A DNA stretch of 64,000 nucleotides from Pontibacillus sp. HMF3514 (GTDB taxonomy: Bacteria > Bacillota > Bacilli > Bacillales > BH030062). This document shows, one piece after another, positions 46,021 through 54,996 of the stretch. Where the stretch lies: contig NZ_CP047393.1 of the NCBI RefSeq assembly GCF_009858175.1, forward strand, positions 3,596,001 to 3,660,000, given 5' to 3'. The position numbers and the translations under genes were made by a program. Numbering within the stretch: the stretch's first letter is position 1; each line of letters starts with the position of its first letter. A model generated the notes under the pieces. It saw only the letters and a list, made by a program, of their open reading frames with translations, was not told the DNA's origin and searched no databases.

Positions 46021-48048
46021 TCACAAATGTTGCGACGTATTACCGCCATGGACAAATGTAAAAGCTTCTTGCTTTGAAGATTGCTTTTGTTCAGGTTTTT
46101 CACGTTTTTTACGTCTGAACTTTTTCATATTTGGAATACCAACGCCAATACGGTACTGTTGGACTTCCTTCATCCCTTGTAGCATAATTTGCATCGCAAT
46201 AATACTCAATACAAATGCTATAAATACAGGGTAAACAATCCACCATTTTGTCGTCATCATTTCATTCTTCATGCCACTCACCAAACCTGACCACTCATAA
46301 GTGGCGGAAGTTGGCGGGGTTTTGATAGGACCATAGAATACCTGTGTGCCCCCAAAGTATAACTTAAACAAACCAAGATGGACAAAAATCAAAAGTACTT
46401 GGATAAACTGTTGACCAAATAGAACGCCTAATCTAGGAGCCATGTGGGGCATGATGTGCGTTTTGACAATGTGCAACCAATCCCCTCCCATTGTCCGGGC
46501 ACTAATCATGTACTCCTTTTGGAACAACATCTTCACTTCATTCCCCACTAATACTGCAATAAGAGGGACAACTAAAACAGTTAGCAACACAATTTGATAG
46601 GCTATTCGTTCAACTTCTGAGTACCCCCAGCCATTTGGTCCTTTCCACAAAACAGGATATAGAAGTAGGTATGCAATTACAGTTAAAGGTATAAAGTGCA
46701 TACTGTCGACTACTTTATCGATGAAACGTTTGAATTTTCCCTTAATCAAGAAAGCATATGGAATAGCAATAACAGCTCCTATTACAATCCTGAGCAATGC
46801 AATAATTGTGGCAAATATAATTGTGTACTTAGCACCAACTAGAATTTGATCAAAAATGCTGAAACCAAGGCGATCTGAACCAAAAGGTTGTTCTTCTGAA
46901 GGTGGATGCGGAGGCCCACCTTTTAATGTCCCATCCTCATTATAGGTGTAACGCAATTGTGACACAGTGTCTTCCACAACATATGATTGATAAAAACTCA
47001 TTAAGACCAAACCTAATAGGAACAAGAATCCGATTAAGAACTTCATATTTTTAAAATAAGGTATTAAAGAATTAGCAGTACCCTTTCCCCATTTGTGAAT
47101 TTCAAGCTTCGAATGAACTAGTGGATGAAGAGCATATTCAAGAGCAGAAATCATCCCCTTAACCTTTTCTTTCATACCGCCTTTTCTCTTCTTCACAACC
47201 CCCGCACCTTCAATCCTTTGGTTTGTGAACATCTCTGCAATAGAGAAGATAAAGAAAAACGGGGTAAACACATAAAATAACGCCATTGCAATAACCATCG
47301 GTCGAAAACCTGCGTAAATGTAATACATGATTCCTTGTATATTAAAGATCCACTCAACCACAAACAAAGAGGATAACGCTGCCCAAATGATAATTTTAGA
47401 ATGGAATAAAGCGTTAGGCGCCATGTTACGGATAATATGCTTGAATATGACTCCAGAAAATTTGACACCCTTACTTTTAGCAAACTCTACATATTGCTCC
47501 CGTTTTTCCTCTTCAAAATACATCAGTACGATTTTATAAAATGAAACTGTTGGAAGAACGGCAAGTACAAACATCGGTAATGCAACGATTTTTTCATCAA
47601 AAGTGGTGAACTCCATCACCAATATGCCAGTCTGCTTATAGATATACACAATCAGCAGCTGAATCATAAAGGCAAACATTAAATCAGGAATTGCTTCAAA
47701 GATGTTCATAATTCTTTGAATAAATGCTACAACTAGCTTAGGTAAATATAGCGTGATGATCGCCAATACAAATGCAATAAAGAACCCGATGATAATAGCA
47801 CCTAATAAAATTTTCATGGAATACATGTACGGATCCCAAAGGAATGTAATAATGTTCTCCCTATAGCTTTCAAGCTGATATATCCATGTTTCAGCCTTAA
47901 ATAAATTTTCTATGAAAAGCATAAGCTCCTGAAAAAGAGGAACTATTTCCAACATACCTCCCCTTCCCATAGATGATGGCGCAACACTAACTAACATAAT
48001 CCCTATTAAACCTAGTATGTAGTAAATGAATAACTTGACCACTCTCAT
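46021..48048 (-). CDS. Fused double ABC transporter permease (Opp/Dpp-like)
   Basis: 675 residues containing two complete BPD-type permease domains in one chain. The first (about 1-310) has the EAA-like loop FAKSKGVKFSGVIFKHIIRN near 205. The second (about 350-640) has SARTMGGDWLHIVKTHIMPH, and the DRLGFSIFDQILVGAKYT segment typical of DppC. The usual arrangement is two separate DppB/DppC proteins. No ATPase or binding-protein gene adjoins it, so partners must be elsewhere. ATG at 48048 has AGGGGGAG 7 bases upstream. Own terminator; substrate unknown. A His/Lys/Gln-rich tail ends the protein. Confidence 0.88.
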   Translation of the reverse strand: MRVVKLFIYYILGLIGIMLVSVAPSSMGRGGMLEIVPLFQELMLFIENLFKAETWIYQLESYRENIITFLWDPYMYSMKILLGAIIIGFFIAFVLAIITLYLPKLVVAFIQRIMNIFEAIPDLMFAFMIQLLIVYIYKQTGILVMEFTTFDEKIVALPMFVLAVLPTVSFYKIVLMYFEEEKREQYVEFAKSKGVKFSGVIFKHIIRNMAPNALFHSKIIIWAALSSLFVVEWIFNIQGIMYYIYAGFRPMVIAMALFYVFTPFFFIFSIAEMFTNQRIEGAGVVKKRKGGMKEKVKGMISALEYALHPLVHSKLEIHKWGKGTANSLIPYFKNMKFLIGFLFLLGLVLMSFYQSYVVEDTVSQLRYTYNEDGTLKGGPPHPPSEEQPFGSDRLGFSIFDQILVGAKYTIIFATIIALLRIVIGAVIAIPYAFLIKGKFKRFIDKVVDSMHFIPLTVIAYLLLYPVLWKGPNGWGYSEVERIAYQIVLLTVLVVPLIAVLVGNEVKMLFQKEYMISARTMGGDWLHIVKTHIMPHMAPRLGVLFGQQFIQVLLIFVHLGLFKLYFGGTQVFYGPIKTPPTSATYEWSGLVSGMKNEMMTTKWWIVYPVFIAFVLSIIAMQIMLQGMKEVQQYRIGVGIPNMKKFRRKKREKPEQKQSSKQEAFTFVHGGNTSQHL

Positions 48049-48164
48049 GTTTGCTCCCCCTAAATCTCTATCAGGATATAAATACAAGTAGTCTATTAGA
48101 CGAATGAGATTGCAAAAAGGTTCAAATTAAATTGGATTTTTTAGGAAAAAACACAAAAAAATAA

Positions 48165-48196
48165 GGTTGCTAAACTAGTACTTAGTCTTAGCAACC
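48165..48196 (-). terminator. Terminator of ywgA
   Basis: GGTTGCTAA/TTAGCAACC stem followed on the minus strand by TTATTTTTTT. Confidence 0.85.
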
Positions 48197-48210
48197 CTTC
48201 CATAACCCAA

Positions 48211-48705
48211 TTAGTGTTTTATTTTCTCTATAAACTCCGAAGCTTCTTTTATTTCTTCATCCGTATAATTTAAGCTACTTTTTACGGTCTTCACTTTTTC
48301 TAGCATTTCCTCTTTCGGAAACGTATCAAAATACATCATAGTCGATACAAGTTCTAGAAAACGAGAACTATACCCATTCATTTGTTCAATAAGCTCTTTC
48401 ATAGGAGGCAACTCTAAATTGTAATGCTCTAGAAACTCTTCTCCATCACCTGTAAGTTCATAACGGTATTGATGATAGCCACTCTTTTTCTCCCAAGTTT
48501 CCTGTAAAAAACCTAAATTACACAACTCTTCAACTCTAAGCGTCAGTTCTTCTGAATAAGGTCCATAGAAATGAAATTGATAGCGTTCTTCAAAAGGATA
48601 TCCACATTTTTTAAGGATATATATCATCTTTTGAAGCTTTTTACGTCCAATAACCTCTTCACATTCTGAAAAGAACGTTACCAACTTGGCATGATCCGTC
48701 AACAA
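48211..48705 (-). CDS. ywgA: YwgA family protein
   Basis: 164 residues, mostly helical, with a winged-helix-like N-terminal part (RKKLQKMIYILKKCGYPF, then FHFYGPYSEEL). The pattern recalls Panacea/SocA-type domains, though YwgA is a separate family. TTG start; two TTGs in a row make it uncertain by one codon. It follows ywfO by 13 bases, as in B. subtilis. Function unknown. Confidence 0.85.
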   Translation of the reverse strand: MLTDHAKLVTFFSECEEVIGRKKLQKMIYILKKCGYPFEERYQFHFYGPYSEELTLRVEELCNLGFLQETWEKKSGYHQYRYELTGDGEEFLEHYNLELPPMKELIEQMNGYSSRFLELVSTMMYFDTFPKEEMLEKVKTVKSSLNYTDEEIKEASEFIEKIKH

Positions 48706-48718
48706 AACCCTTCATCTC

Positions 48719-50014
48719 CTATCCGTACAAAATTTCCAAAATGCGCTTCTTTGTCTTACTTCGGTTCGATAACCCTTCCACTAAATCACGTGGAAAATAT
48801 AATTTATGATCTGTTCGCTTTTTCCCTGATATCGCTTCGACAATATCCGATTGTCTTGAGAGCTCTTTTAACTCTCCATTTGGCATTAACAAATGAATGG
48901 GTAAACGTTCTCCATCTTCTCCTGGTCGATAAAAGTCATAAGGTAAGTCCGACGAGGAGTCTACTACAAGATAATAATCAGGATCAATACCTGCTTTTTG
49001 GAAAAGTTGATGAAGTTCCATCCACTCGCTCATTTGTTGGTTTGGATTAAATTCTACATACTTAAATAAATGACGATCCACAAACCGATTACATAAATCT
49101 CTTAAGATCGGATCCTCTTCCTCTTTCCATATTTGAAAATAATACATGGTAATTGATTCATCTAACTTCAAATAATCATCTAAGTCGACTTCACCTGAGA
49201 AGAAAGAACGAAAGTGAACAGGCTCTAGTGAAAAGGTATAATTGCTTTCATAAAGCTCTTTTGCTCTATGTAAAATCTTCGTCAAAATCACTTCTGCACT
49301 GCGAGTCACAGGATGAAAATAAACTTGCCAATACATTTGATAGCGACTCATGATGTAATCTTCTACGGCATGCATACCACTTTCTTTTACGACCACTTGA
49401 TCTTCCATAGGCCGCATGACTCGAAGAATACGCTCCATATCAAAATGACCATAACTAACACCTGTGAAATAAGCATCGCGCTGCAGGTAATCCATTCGGT
49501 CTGCATCAATTTGGCTTGAAATCAAACTTACGACTAGCTTATTCTCATACGTTTTGTTAATCACATCCGCAACCTTTTGCGGAAAGCCTTTATCAACTCG
49601 ACTCAGAACATGATTTACACTTGTATTCCCTAAAATGATTTTTCGGGTAAAATCTTCATGATCTAACTTAAAGACTTTCTCAAATGAATGCGAGAATGGA
49701 CCATGTCCTAAATCATGTAATAAAGCTGCACTTAAGCATAAAAGACGCTCTTCATCATCCCAATGTGGCCGATCCTTGAAATTCTCAATAATACGTCGAA
49801 CAATTTCATATACACCTAAGGAATGATTAAAACGACTATGTTCTGCTCCGTGAAAGGTTAAATAAGAAGTCCCTAGCTGTTTGACACGCCTTAAACGCTG
49901 GAATTCTGGTGTACCTATTAAGTCCCAAATCACCCGATCCCGAACATGGATGTACCTGTGAACAGGATCTTTGAATACCTTCTCTTCATTTAACTTTTCG
50001 TCTTTATAAGCCAT
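48719..50014 (-). CDS. ywfO: HD-domain phosphohydrolase YwfO
   Basis: A 431-residue metal-dependent phosphohydrolase, dNTPase-like. HD motifs: HSRFNHSLGVYEIVRRI (near 65), LLHDLGHGPFSHSFE (near 104) and SQIDADRMDYLQRD. Ends in IHLLMPNG-type regulatory-looking segments. ATG at 50014 has AGGAAGGG; an in-frame TTG 9 codons upstream is less likely. YwfO orthologues are reported as dNTP triphosphohydrolases. Operon with ywgA. Confidence 0.9.
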   Translation of the reverse strand: MAYKDEKLNEEKVFKDPVHRYIHVRDRVIWDLIGTPEFQRLRRVKQLGTSYLTFHGAEHSRFNHSLGVYEIVRRIIENFKDRPHWDDEERLLCLSAALLHDLGHGPFSHSFEKVFKLDHEDFTRKIILGNTSVNHVLSRVDKGFPQKVADVINKTYENKLVVSLISSQIDADRMDYLQRDAYFTGVSYGHFDMERILRVMRPMEDQVVVKESGMHAVEDYIMSRYQMYWQVYFHPVTRSAEVILTKILHRAKELYESNYTFSLEPVHFRSFFSGEVDLDDYLKLDESITMYYFQIWKEEEDPILRDLCNRFVDRHLFKYVEFNPNQQMSEWMELHQLFQKAGIDPDYYLVVDSSSDLPYDFYRPGEDGERLPIHLLMPNGELKELSRQSDIVEAISGKKRTDHKLYFPRDLVEGLSNRSKTKKRILEILYG

Positions 50015-50394
50015 ATCTACTGCCCTTCCTAATCCGACCAATATTTGTTCTATTATATACTAATTTTTCCACAGAACAAAACAAAAATGACATTCCTTTT
50101 GCAAAAAATGACACTGTGGTTTCCTACAATCTTACCGTTCATACCGTTTTCTAGCTTCTCTATTATTGATTAAGAAGAATGCTATAATCTTTTCCCTATT
50201 TTAATCTAAAATTAATCTTAAAAAAACACCTTGACATTTTGTATAGGCAGCTTGATATTTTGAATGACTAGGGTTTAGCAGAAATAAAAAATTTATAGAT
50301 TAAACCTGTATAGATTTCATTTAATGGAAAGGTGCATAAGGGGCTATTTCTGATATAATTACGTTTGTAGTAATGATGATAAAGGAGAACGCTC
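50015..50394. other. Divergent ywfO/lipL intergenic region
   Basis: A/T-rich spacer with no convincing ORF. It holds the ywfO promoter on one strand and, towards lipL, TTGACA (50232 area) and an extended -10 (50351). AAAAATGACA occurs twice near 50090-50115. No repeat element is present. Confidence 0.6.
50351..50359 (+). promoter_or_regulatory. Extended -10 promoter of lipL
   Basis: TGATATAAT, an extended -10 (TG-N-TATAAT), lies 36 bases before the lipL start. No matching -35 is seen. Confidence 0.5.
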
Positions 50395-51225
50395 ATGCAA
50401 GACTTACATGATTTACTTCAACCTAATACTTATAGATTTATCGACCAGAGTGAATTAGGACCGACCTTTTCTGCAATGCAGTCCTTCGCAACAGATGACG
50501 CCTTATCGATGTCGGTTGGACAAGGTTCATCACCTACTGTCGCACGTTTGTGGGTTCATCATAAAACTGTTGTTTTAGGAATTCCTGATGCTAAGCTTCC
50601 CCATATAGATGAGGGGTTACAGTACCTTTATGACCAAGGATATAAAGCTATTGTACGTAACTCAGGTGGTTTAGCTGTCGTTCTGGATCAGGGAGTTTTG
50701 AATTTATCTTTTGTTTTTCCTGATTCAAAGGAAGTGGATATCCATGAAGGGTACGACGCAATGGTGCAATTTATCCAACGCTTATTTCAGGAGGAAGGTT
50801 ACCCCATTGAGGCGTTCGAAATTACTGGATCGTATTGTCCTGGAACATATGATCTGAGTATAAATGGGAAGAAATTTGCGGGTATTTCACAGCGACGTGT
50901 GAAGAATGGATCTGCTGTTCAAATCTATTTATGTGTTGAAGGTAGTGGATCTGAACGAGCGGCTCTTATTGAACAGTTTTATGAAAGAGCGATTCAAGGT
51001 GAAGAGACGCGGTTCACTTATCCTGTAATAAAACCTGAAACCATGGCTTCGCTTTCTGAGTTATTTCAAAAAGAACTTACTGTCCAAGATGTGCGAAATC
51101 GCATTTTGTTTTTATTAAATAAATTAAGCAATCGAATTATTACTGATCCTCTGAATGATGAGGAGATGGAATGGTTTGAAAAACGTTTTGACCAAATGAT
51201 TCAGCGGAATGAAAAAGCACTTTAG
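50395..51225 (+). CDS. lipL: Octanoyl-[GcvH]:protein N-octanoyltransferase LipL
   Basis: Moves octanoyl from GcvH to E2 subunits in lipoate assembly. 276-residue BPL/LplA fold. Catalytic Cys in GSYCPGTYDLSI (near 149), NSGGLAVVLDQGVLNLS as the lipoate-pocket segment, and KKFAGISQRRVKNGSAVQIYL with the Lys. The C-terminal region (about 220-276) is helical. AAAGGAG before ATG. Next to pta as in B. subtilis ywfL. Confidence 0.93.
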   Translation: MQDLHDLLQPNTYRFIDQSELGPTFSAMQSFATDDALSMSVGQGSSPTVARLWVHHKTVVLGIPDAKLPHIDEGLQYLYDQGYKAIVRNSGGLAVVLDQGVLNLSFVFPDSKEVDIHEGYDAMVQFIQRLFQEEGYPIEAFEITGSYCPGTYDLSINGKKFAGISQRRVKNGSAVQIYLCVEGSGSERAALIEQFYERAIQGEETRFTYPVIKPETMASLSELFQKELTVQDVRNRILFLLNKLSNRIITDPLNDEEMEWFEKRFDQMIQRNEKAL

Positions 51226-51251
51226 AAACTTTAGAATGCATATTGAAAAGA

Positions 51252-51267
51252 GCTTGGGTACCCAAGC
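51252..51267. repeat. 16-bp perfect palindrome at the start of the tandem array
   Basis: GCTTGGGTACCCAAGC reads the same on both strands. Its right half forms part of the first 21-bp unit. Confidence 0.8.
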
Positions 51268-51616
51268 GATTCCGTCGCTTACCCGAGCGATTCCGTCGCT
51301 TACCCGAGCGATTCCGTCGCCTACCCAAGCGATTCCGTCGCCTACCCGAGCGATTCCGTCGCTTACCCGAGCGATTCCGTCGCCTACCCGAGCGATTCCG
51401 TCGCCTACCCGAGCGATTCCGTCGCCTACCCAAGCGATTCCGTCGCCTACCCGAGCGATTCCGTCGCCTACCCGAGCGATTCCGTCGCTTACCCGAGCGA
51501 TTCCGTCGCTTACCCGAGCGATTCCGTCGCCTACCCGAGCGATTCCGTCACCTACCTGAGCGATTCCGTCGCCTACCCGAGCGATTCCGTCGCCTACCCG
51601 AGGGATTACTGTCCCT
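51260..51616. repeat. 21-bp tandem repeat array (about 16 full units plus a decayed 17th)
   Basis: The unit ACCCGAGCGATTCCGTCGCYT repeats without gaps. Variation is almost only C/T at one site and G/A at another. Each unit holds GCGA-TTCCG-TCGC, a tiny hairpin. Because 21 is divisible by 3, most frames on both strands stay open (e.g. RAIPSPT or RVGDGIA repeats), but no ribosome site or start fits. It lies between lipL and a family II fragment. Confidence 0.95.
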
Positions 51617-51628
51617 TCCCAAGAGAAC

Positions 51629-51695
51629 ACAGCCCGCCGAACTGCATAAACATAACAGAACCACCTCGCACCAGTTTATTCAAGATAACTGCCAT
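51629..51695. repeat. Partial family II type B repeat (right end only)
   Basis: ACAGCCCGCCGAACTGCATA through CACCAGTTTATTCAAGATAAC matches the end of the 18283-18505 element closely. Its left half is missing and the 21-bp array takes that place. Confidence 0.8.
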
Positions 51696-51728
51696 TTAAC
51701 GGAATAACCACACCACATCGTACGAAAA

Positions 51729-51763
51729 AAAGCACATGTGATCTCTACAATCACATGTGCTTT
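51729..51763 (-). terminator. Terminator of pta
   Basis: AAAGCACATGTGAT/ATCACATGTGCTTT perfect 14-bp stem, then TTTTTTCG on the minus strand. Confidence 0.9.
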
Positions 51764-51801
51764 AAAATAAGCCATTAACTATTGCTCAGATTTGTTCTAC
51801 C

Positions 51802-52773
51802 TTACAAAGACTGCGCTGCAGTGATTAAGGAAAGTTTGTAAACATCATCTGCGCTGCAACCACGGGATAGGTCGTTGACTGGTGCGTTAAGTCCTTGTAG
51901 AACTGGACCTACTGCATCAAAACCACCTAGGCGTTGAGCAATTTTATAGCCAATGTTTCCCGCTTCAAGGCTTGGGAATACAAATACGTTTGCATCGCCC
52001 TGAATTAGAGAATTAGGAGCTTTTTTCTCAGCAACAGATGGGACAAATGCTGCATCGAATTGGAACTCACCATCAACCGTAAGTTCTGGATTCTGTTCTT
52101 TTGCAATATTTACTGCTTCTGTCACTTTTTCTGTTTCTGGCGAGTGAGCAGAACCTTTCGTTGAGAAGCTTAGCATAGCAACTCTTGGGTCGATATCGAA
52201 AAGCTTCGCTGTTTCTGCACTAGCACCTGCAATTTCAGCAAGGTCTTGACTGTCAGGAGAAATGTTAATCGCACAATCTGCAAAAGCGTATTTCTCGTCA
52301 TCACGCACCATGATAAAAATGCCTGATGTTTTCTTAATGCCAGGCTTTGTTTTAATGATTTGTAGCGCTGGACGTACAGTATCTGCTGTAGAATGCGCAG
52401 CGCCGCTTACAAGACCATCAGCTTTGCCCATATACACAAGCATTGTACCGAAGTAGTTTTCATCTAGTAAGATCTCACGCGCTTTTTCTTCAGTTACTTT
52501 ACCTTTACGACGTTCAACAAAGCTTTGGACCATCGCATCAAAATCTTCATAATTCGCCGGATCTACAATGTCACTTTTTTCAATATTCAAGCTTAATTCA
52601 GATGCTTTCTGTTTCACTTCATCTTTATTCCCGACTAGTACAGGTGTAACAATTCCCTCTTCACCTAATTTACTTGCCGCTTCTAAAATACGATCATCTT
52701 TCCCTTCTGGAAGCACGACATGCTTATCGGAACCAGATAATTTATCTCTTAAAGAATCGAATAGATTACTCAT
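51802..52773 (-). CDS. pta: Phosphate acetyltransferase
   Basis: Interconverts acetyl-CoA and acetyl-phosphate in overflow metabolism. 323 residues, short PTA class: GMLVYMGKADGLVSGAAHST-like segment near 130 (MGKADGLVSGAAHSTADTVR), SFSTKGSAHSPE near 200, and FPSLEAGNIGYKIAQRLGG near 268. GGAGGG before ATG. Divergent from hemQ. A weak cre-like AGGAAACGCTTAAA lies upstream but has three mismatches. Confidence 0.97.
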   Translation of the reverse strand: MSNLFDSLRDKLSGSDKHVVLPEGKDDRILEAASKLGEEGIVTPVLVGNKDEVKQKASELSLNIEKSDIVDPANYEDFDAMVQSFVERRKGKVTEEKAREILLDENYFGTMLVYMGKADGLVSGAAHSTADTVRPALQIIKTKPGIKKTSGIFIMVRDDEKYAFADCAINISPDSQDLAEIAGASAETAKLFDIDPRVAMLSFSTKGSAHSPETEKVTEAVNIAKEQNPELTVDGEFQFDAAFVPSVAEKKAPNSLIQGDANVFVFPSLEAGNIGYKIAQRLGGFDAVGPVLQGLNAPVNDLSRGCSADDVYKLSLITAAQSL

Positions 52774-53008
52774 ATTATAGATCCCTCCATCACTAATCTG
52801 TTATATATGATAAATCTTTTTGTGTTCAAACGAAAGTGATGGCAATGGAAAGTGGAAAATGTTTTTATTTTCAAACGATTCATTACCATTCTATATGTTC
52901 ATCTTGACGTACCTTCACTCTCACTTTTAAGCGTTTCCTAATTCCGTAAAAGTTATGTTATAGTTAAAGCGAATGAGTGATTATTTTGACGTAAAGGAGC
53001 GACGAAAT

Positions 53009-53752
53009 ATGCCAGAAGCAGTAGAAACGTTAGATGGCTGGTATTGCCTCCACGACTTACGCTCAATTAACTGGACAGCTTGGAAAAAAGCGACAAGTGA
53101 TGAACGTGAGTCAGCCATCTATGAATTTAACCAACTTTTAGAAAAGTGGAATCAAACTGAGAAAAATAAAGAAGGTAGCCATGCCTTATATACAATCGTC
53201 GGTCAGAAAGCCGATCTGATTATGATGATTTTACGTCCAACGATGGATGAACTAAATGAAATTGAAACGGAGTTCAATAAAACAAAGCTTGCTGAATTTA
53301 CAGTTCCTACTTACTCTTATGTATCTGTTGTGGAGCTCTCCACTTATATGGCAAGAGGAAAAGATCCCGAGACAGATCCAGAACTTCAAGCTCGCTTGAA
53401 ACCCATCCTGCCAAAATGGGAATACATTTGCTTCTATCCAATGGACAAGCGTCGTGAAGGAAACGACAATTGGTACATGCTCCCTATGGAAGAACGCGGG
53501 AAACTTATGTATTCTCACGGCATGATCGGTCGTAAGTATGCTGGGAAGGTTCGTCAGATTATCACAGGATCTGTTGGCTTTGATGATTGGGAATGGGGCG
53601 TAACTCTATTCGCTCACGACGTACTTCAATTCAAAAAGCTTGTATATGAAATGCGTTTTGATGAAGTAAGTGCACGTTATGGCGAATTCGGATCTTTCTA
53701 TGTTGGTAATCGACTTAAAGAAGAAGAAATTCCTCAATTTCTTCATGTATAG
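53009..53752 (+). CDS. hemQ: Coproheme decarboxylase HemQ
   Basis: Last step of the coproporphyrin-dependent haem pathway of Gram-positives: turns coproheme into haem b. 247 residues, chlorite-dismutase-like fold. Catalytic Tyr in CFYPMDKRR (near 145), proximal His in [14 protein letters not shown] (near 171), and LDGWYCLHD near the start. ATG at 53009 follows AAAGGAG; an upstream in-frame start 12 codons earlier has no ribosome site. Ends in FLHV as usual. Haem made here would supply the haem-copper enzyme at 3.6-5.3 kb. Confidence 0.96.
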   Translation: MPEAVETLDGWYCLHDLRSINWTAWKKATSDERESAIYEFNQLLEKWNQTEKNKEGSHALYTIVGQKADLIMMILRPTMDELNEIETEFNKTKLAEFTVPTYSYVSVVELSTYMARGKDPETDPELQARLKPILPKWEYICFYPMDKRREGNDNWYMLPMEERGKLMYSHGMIGRKYAGKVRQIITGSVGFDDWEWGVTLFAHDVLQFKKLVYEMRFDEVSARYGEFGSFYVGNRLKEEEIPQFLHV

Positions 53753-53763
53753 TATTTTAAAGT

Positions 53764-53799
53764 AAGGTGCTTGAACTTCATGTTCAAGCACCTTTTTTA
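53764..53799 (+). terminator. Terminator of hemQ
   Basis: AAGGTGCTTGAAC/GTTCAAGCACCTT stem followed by TTTTTTAC. Confidence 0.9.
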
Positions 53800-53883
53800 C
53801 TCCCCATTTCTCTTCTATTCTCTAATATTTTTTCATATCTCCATAACTCTCCACATATACATTTTTCTAAGAGGATTGTGAGT

Positions 53884-53973
53884 ATGACCCTAAAAGGAAC
53901 ACTCCTTTTTTTAGGTCATATGCTGAATGTTGGGAAGAAAAACTTCTCAGAACAAGTTCACAATGTTTTTTAA
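53884..53973 (+). CDS. Candidate 29-residue small protein
   Basis: Reads MTLKGTLLFLGHMLNVGKKN and ends SEQVHNVF. AAGAGGA lies 8 bases before the ATG, a good ribosome site. The start codon is inside a hairpin (53883-53920: TATGACC arm against GGTCATA). Amphipathic, not clearly a signal or membrane peptide. No family recognised; could be chance. It lies in the 300-base hemQ-gerQ gap, which otherwise holds a second weak hairpin near 53976-54004. Confidence 0.4.
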   Translation: MTLKGTLLFLGHMLNVGKKNFSEQVHNVF

Positions 53974-54109
53974 AGCCTGAGAGGATATTGTCGTGCTTTC
54001 TCAGTAAGACAATACAACGAAGGGTGGTTTAAGTCAGATTGGTTCTGCAATCTACTACAATCCGAATATCCAAAGGGCTTTTTAACTATGGAAAGGAGTG
54101 TATGACAGC

Positions 54110-54625
54110 ATGAGTAATTCAAAACAAGGGGGATCGTACGGGTACGGTCAAGGAGGTTATCCAATGTACCCTCAGCAAGGTCAAGGAACAGGTCAACCAA
54201 TGATGTATCCTTACCAAATGGGACAACAGATGCCTCAACAGCAGATGCCACAGCAACAAGGTGGTCAGCAAAGCGGTTTACAAGTACCTCCCATGCAAAG
54301 CGCACAAAGTCCGGGGTACACAGACTTCCCTGGCATGTTGCCTGAAGAAGAATCATACATTGAAAACATTTTACGCCTGAATAAAGGCAAACAAGCGACC
54401 ATTTATATGACATTTGAAAACAATGATGAATGGAACGCCAAAGTTTTCAAAGGTATCATTGAAGCTGCCGGTCGTGACCACATCATTATCAGCGATCCTG
54501 ACACAGGAATGCGCTACTTGTTATTAATGGTTTACCTTGATTACATTACATTCCCAGAAGAGATCAATTACGCTTATCCATACGGAGGCAACACAACGAA
54601 TATAACGAATGGTAACCAGCGTTAG
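54110..54625 (+). CDS. gerQ: Spore coat protein GerQ
   Basis: A coat protein needed for CwlJ location in spores and cross-linked by transglutaminase. 171 residues: an N-terminal Gln/Gly/Tyr/Pro-rich half (QQMPQQQMPQQQGGQQ), then the conserved GerQ domain (ESYIENILRLNKGKQATIYM to YLDYITFPEEINY). ATG at 54110 lies 11 bases from AAAGGAG; the GTG four codons earlier touches it. Probably sigma-E driven as in B. subtilis. Confidence 0.94.
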   Translation: MSNSKQGGSYGYGQGGYPMYPQQGQGTGQPMMYPYQMGQQMPQQQMPQQQGGQQSGLQVPPMQSAQSPGYTDFPGMLPEEESYIENILRLNKGKQATIYMTFENNDEWNAKVFKGIIEAAGRDHIIISDPDTGMRYLLLMVYLDYITFPEEINYAYPYGGNTTNITNGNQR

Positions 54626-54658
54626 AAACGTTGACCAAACCTACTTTGCAATAAAAAA

Positions 54659-54722
54659 GGTACCGTGCCCCGCCTGTTCTTGTTGATCAAACTTCAACAA
54701 CATATAGGCTGAACACGGTACC
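54659..54722 (-). terminator. Long hairpin, terminator for the minus strand
   Basis: Outer stem GGTACCGTG/CACGGTACC, then GCCT/AGGC, then TTGTTGA/TCAACAA: a 64-base nested structure. On the minus strand GGTACC runs into TTTTTTAT. On the plus strand no T-run follows. It would end ywdK transcripts that pass antisense through the small gene at 54748. Confidence 0.65.
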
Positions 54723-54747
54723 ATTAACATATAAAGGAGTTAAGCTT

Positions 54748-54996
54748 ATGCAGCATCCCTCTTTAAAGTTCGTAAAACTACAATTTATCATGATGGGACT
54801 GGCTCTTTTTTGTGGAATCATAGGCTTAGTAAATGATGGATTTTCATTTTTTATTTTACTTATGTTTTACACCTTGTCTTTAAGCTTCCTGTTTGAAGGA
54901 TTAGCTCATCTCACCAGACAAGATATGGGTGTGTTTTTACAACAAATGATCCGCGCCATCATCATTATTTTATTTTCGACAATCTTATATTTCTAG
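54748..54996 (+). CDS. Small membrane protein, 82 residues
   Basis: Two or three hydrophobic helices: FIMMGLALFCGIIGLV, FILLMFYTLSLSFLF and IRAIIIILFSTILYF, with short charged loops (RQDMG). AAAGGAG lies 8 bases before the ATG, so it is likely real. Stop overlaps the convergent DUF423 gene by 4 bases. Family not recognised; function unknown. Confidence 0.72.
   Translation: MQHPSLKFVKLQFIMMGLALFCGIIGLVNDGFSFFILLMFYTLSLSFLFEGLAHLTRQDMGVFLQQMIRAIIIILFSTILYF

Noticed and set aside
51260-51616. Resemblance of the tandem array to a CRISPR
   Set aside because: There are no spacers; units are directly joined and no cas gene is nearby.
51124-51707. Long open frames with RAIPSPT, ERFRRLP or RVGDGIA repeats on both strands
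   Set aside because: They follow from a 21-bp repeat with no stop codons in the unit; no ribosome site or proper start is present on either strand.
52860-52945. cre site for CcpA activation of pta
   Set aside because: The best match, AGGAAACGCTTAAA, has three mismatches to the consensus.
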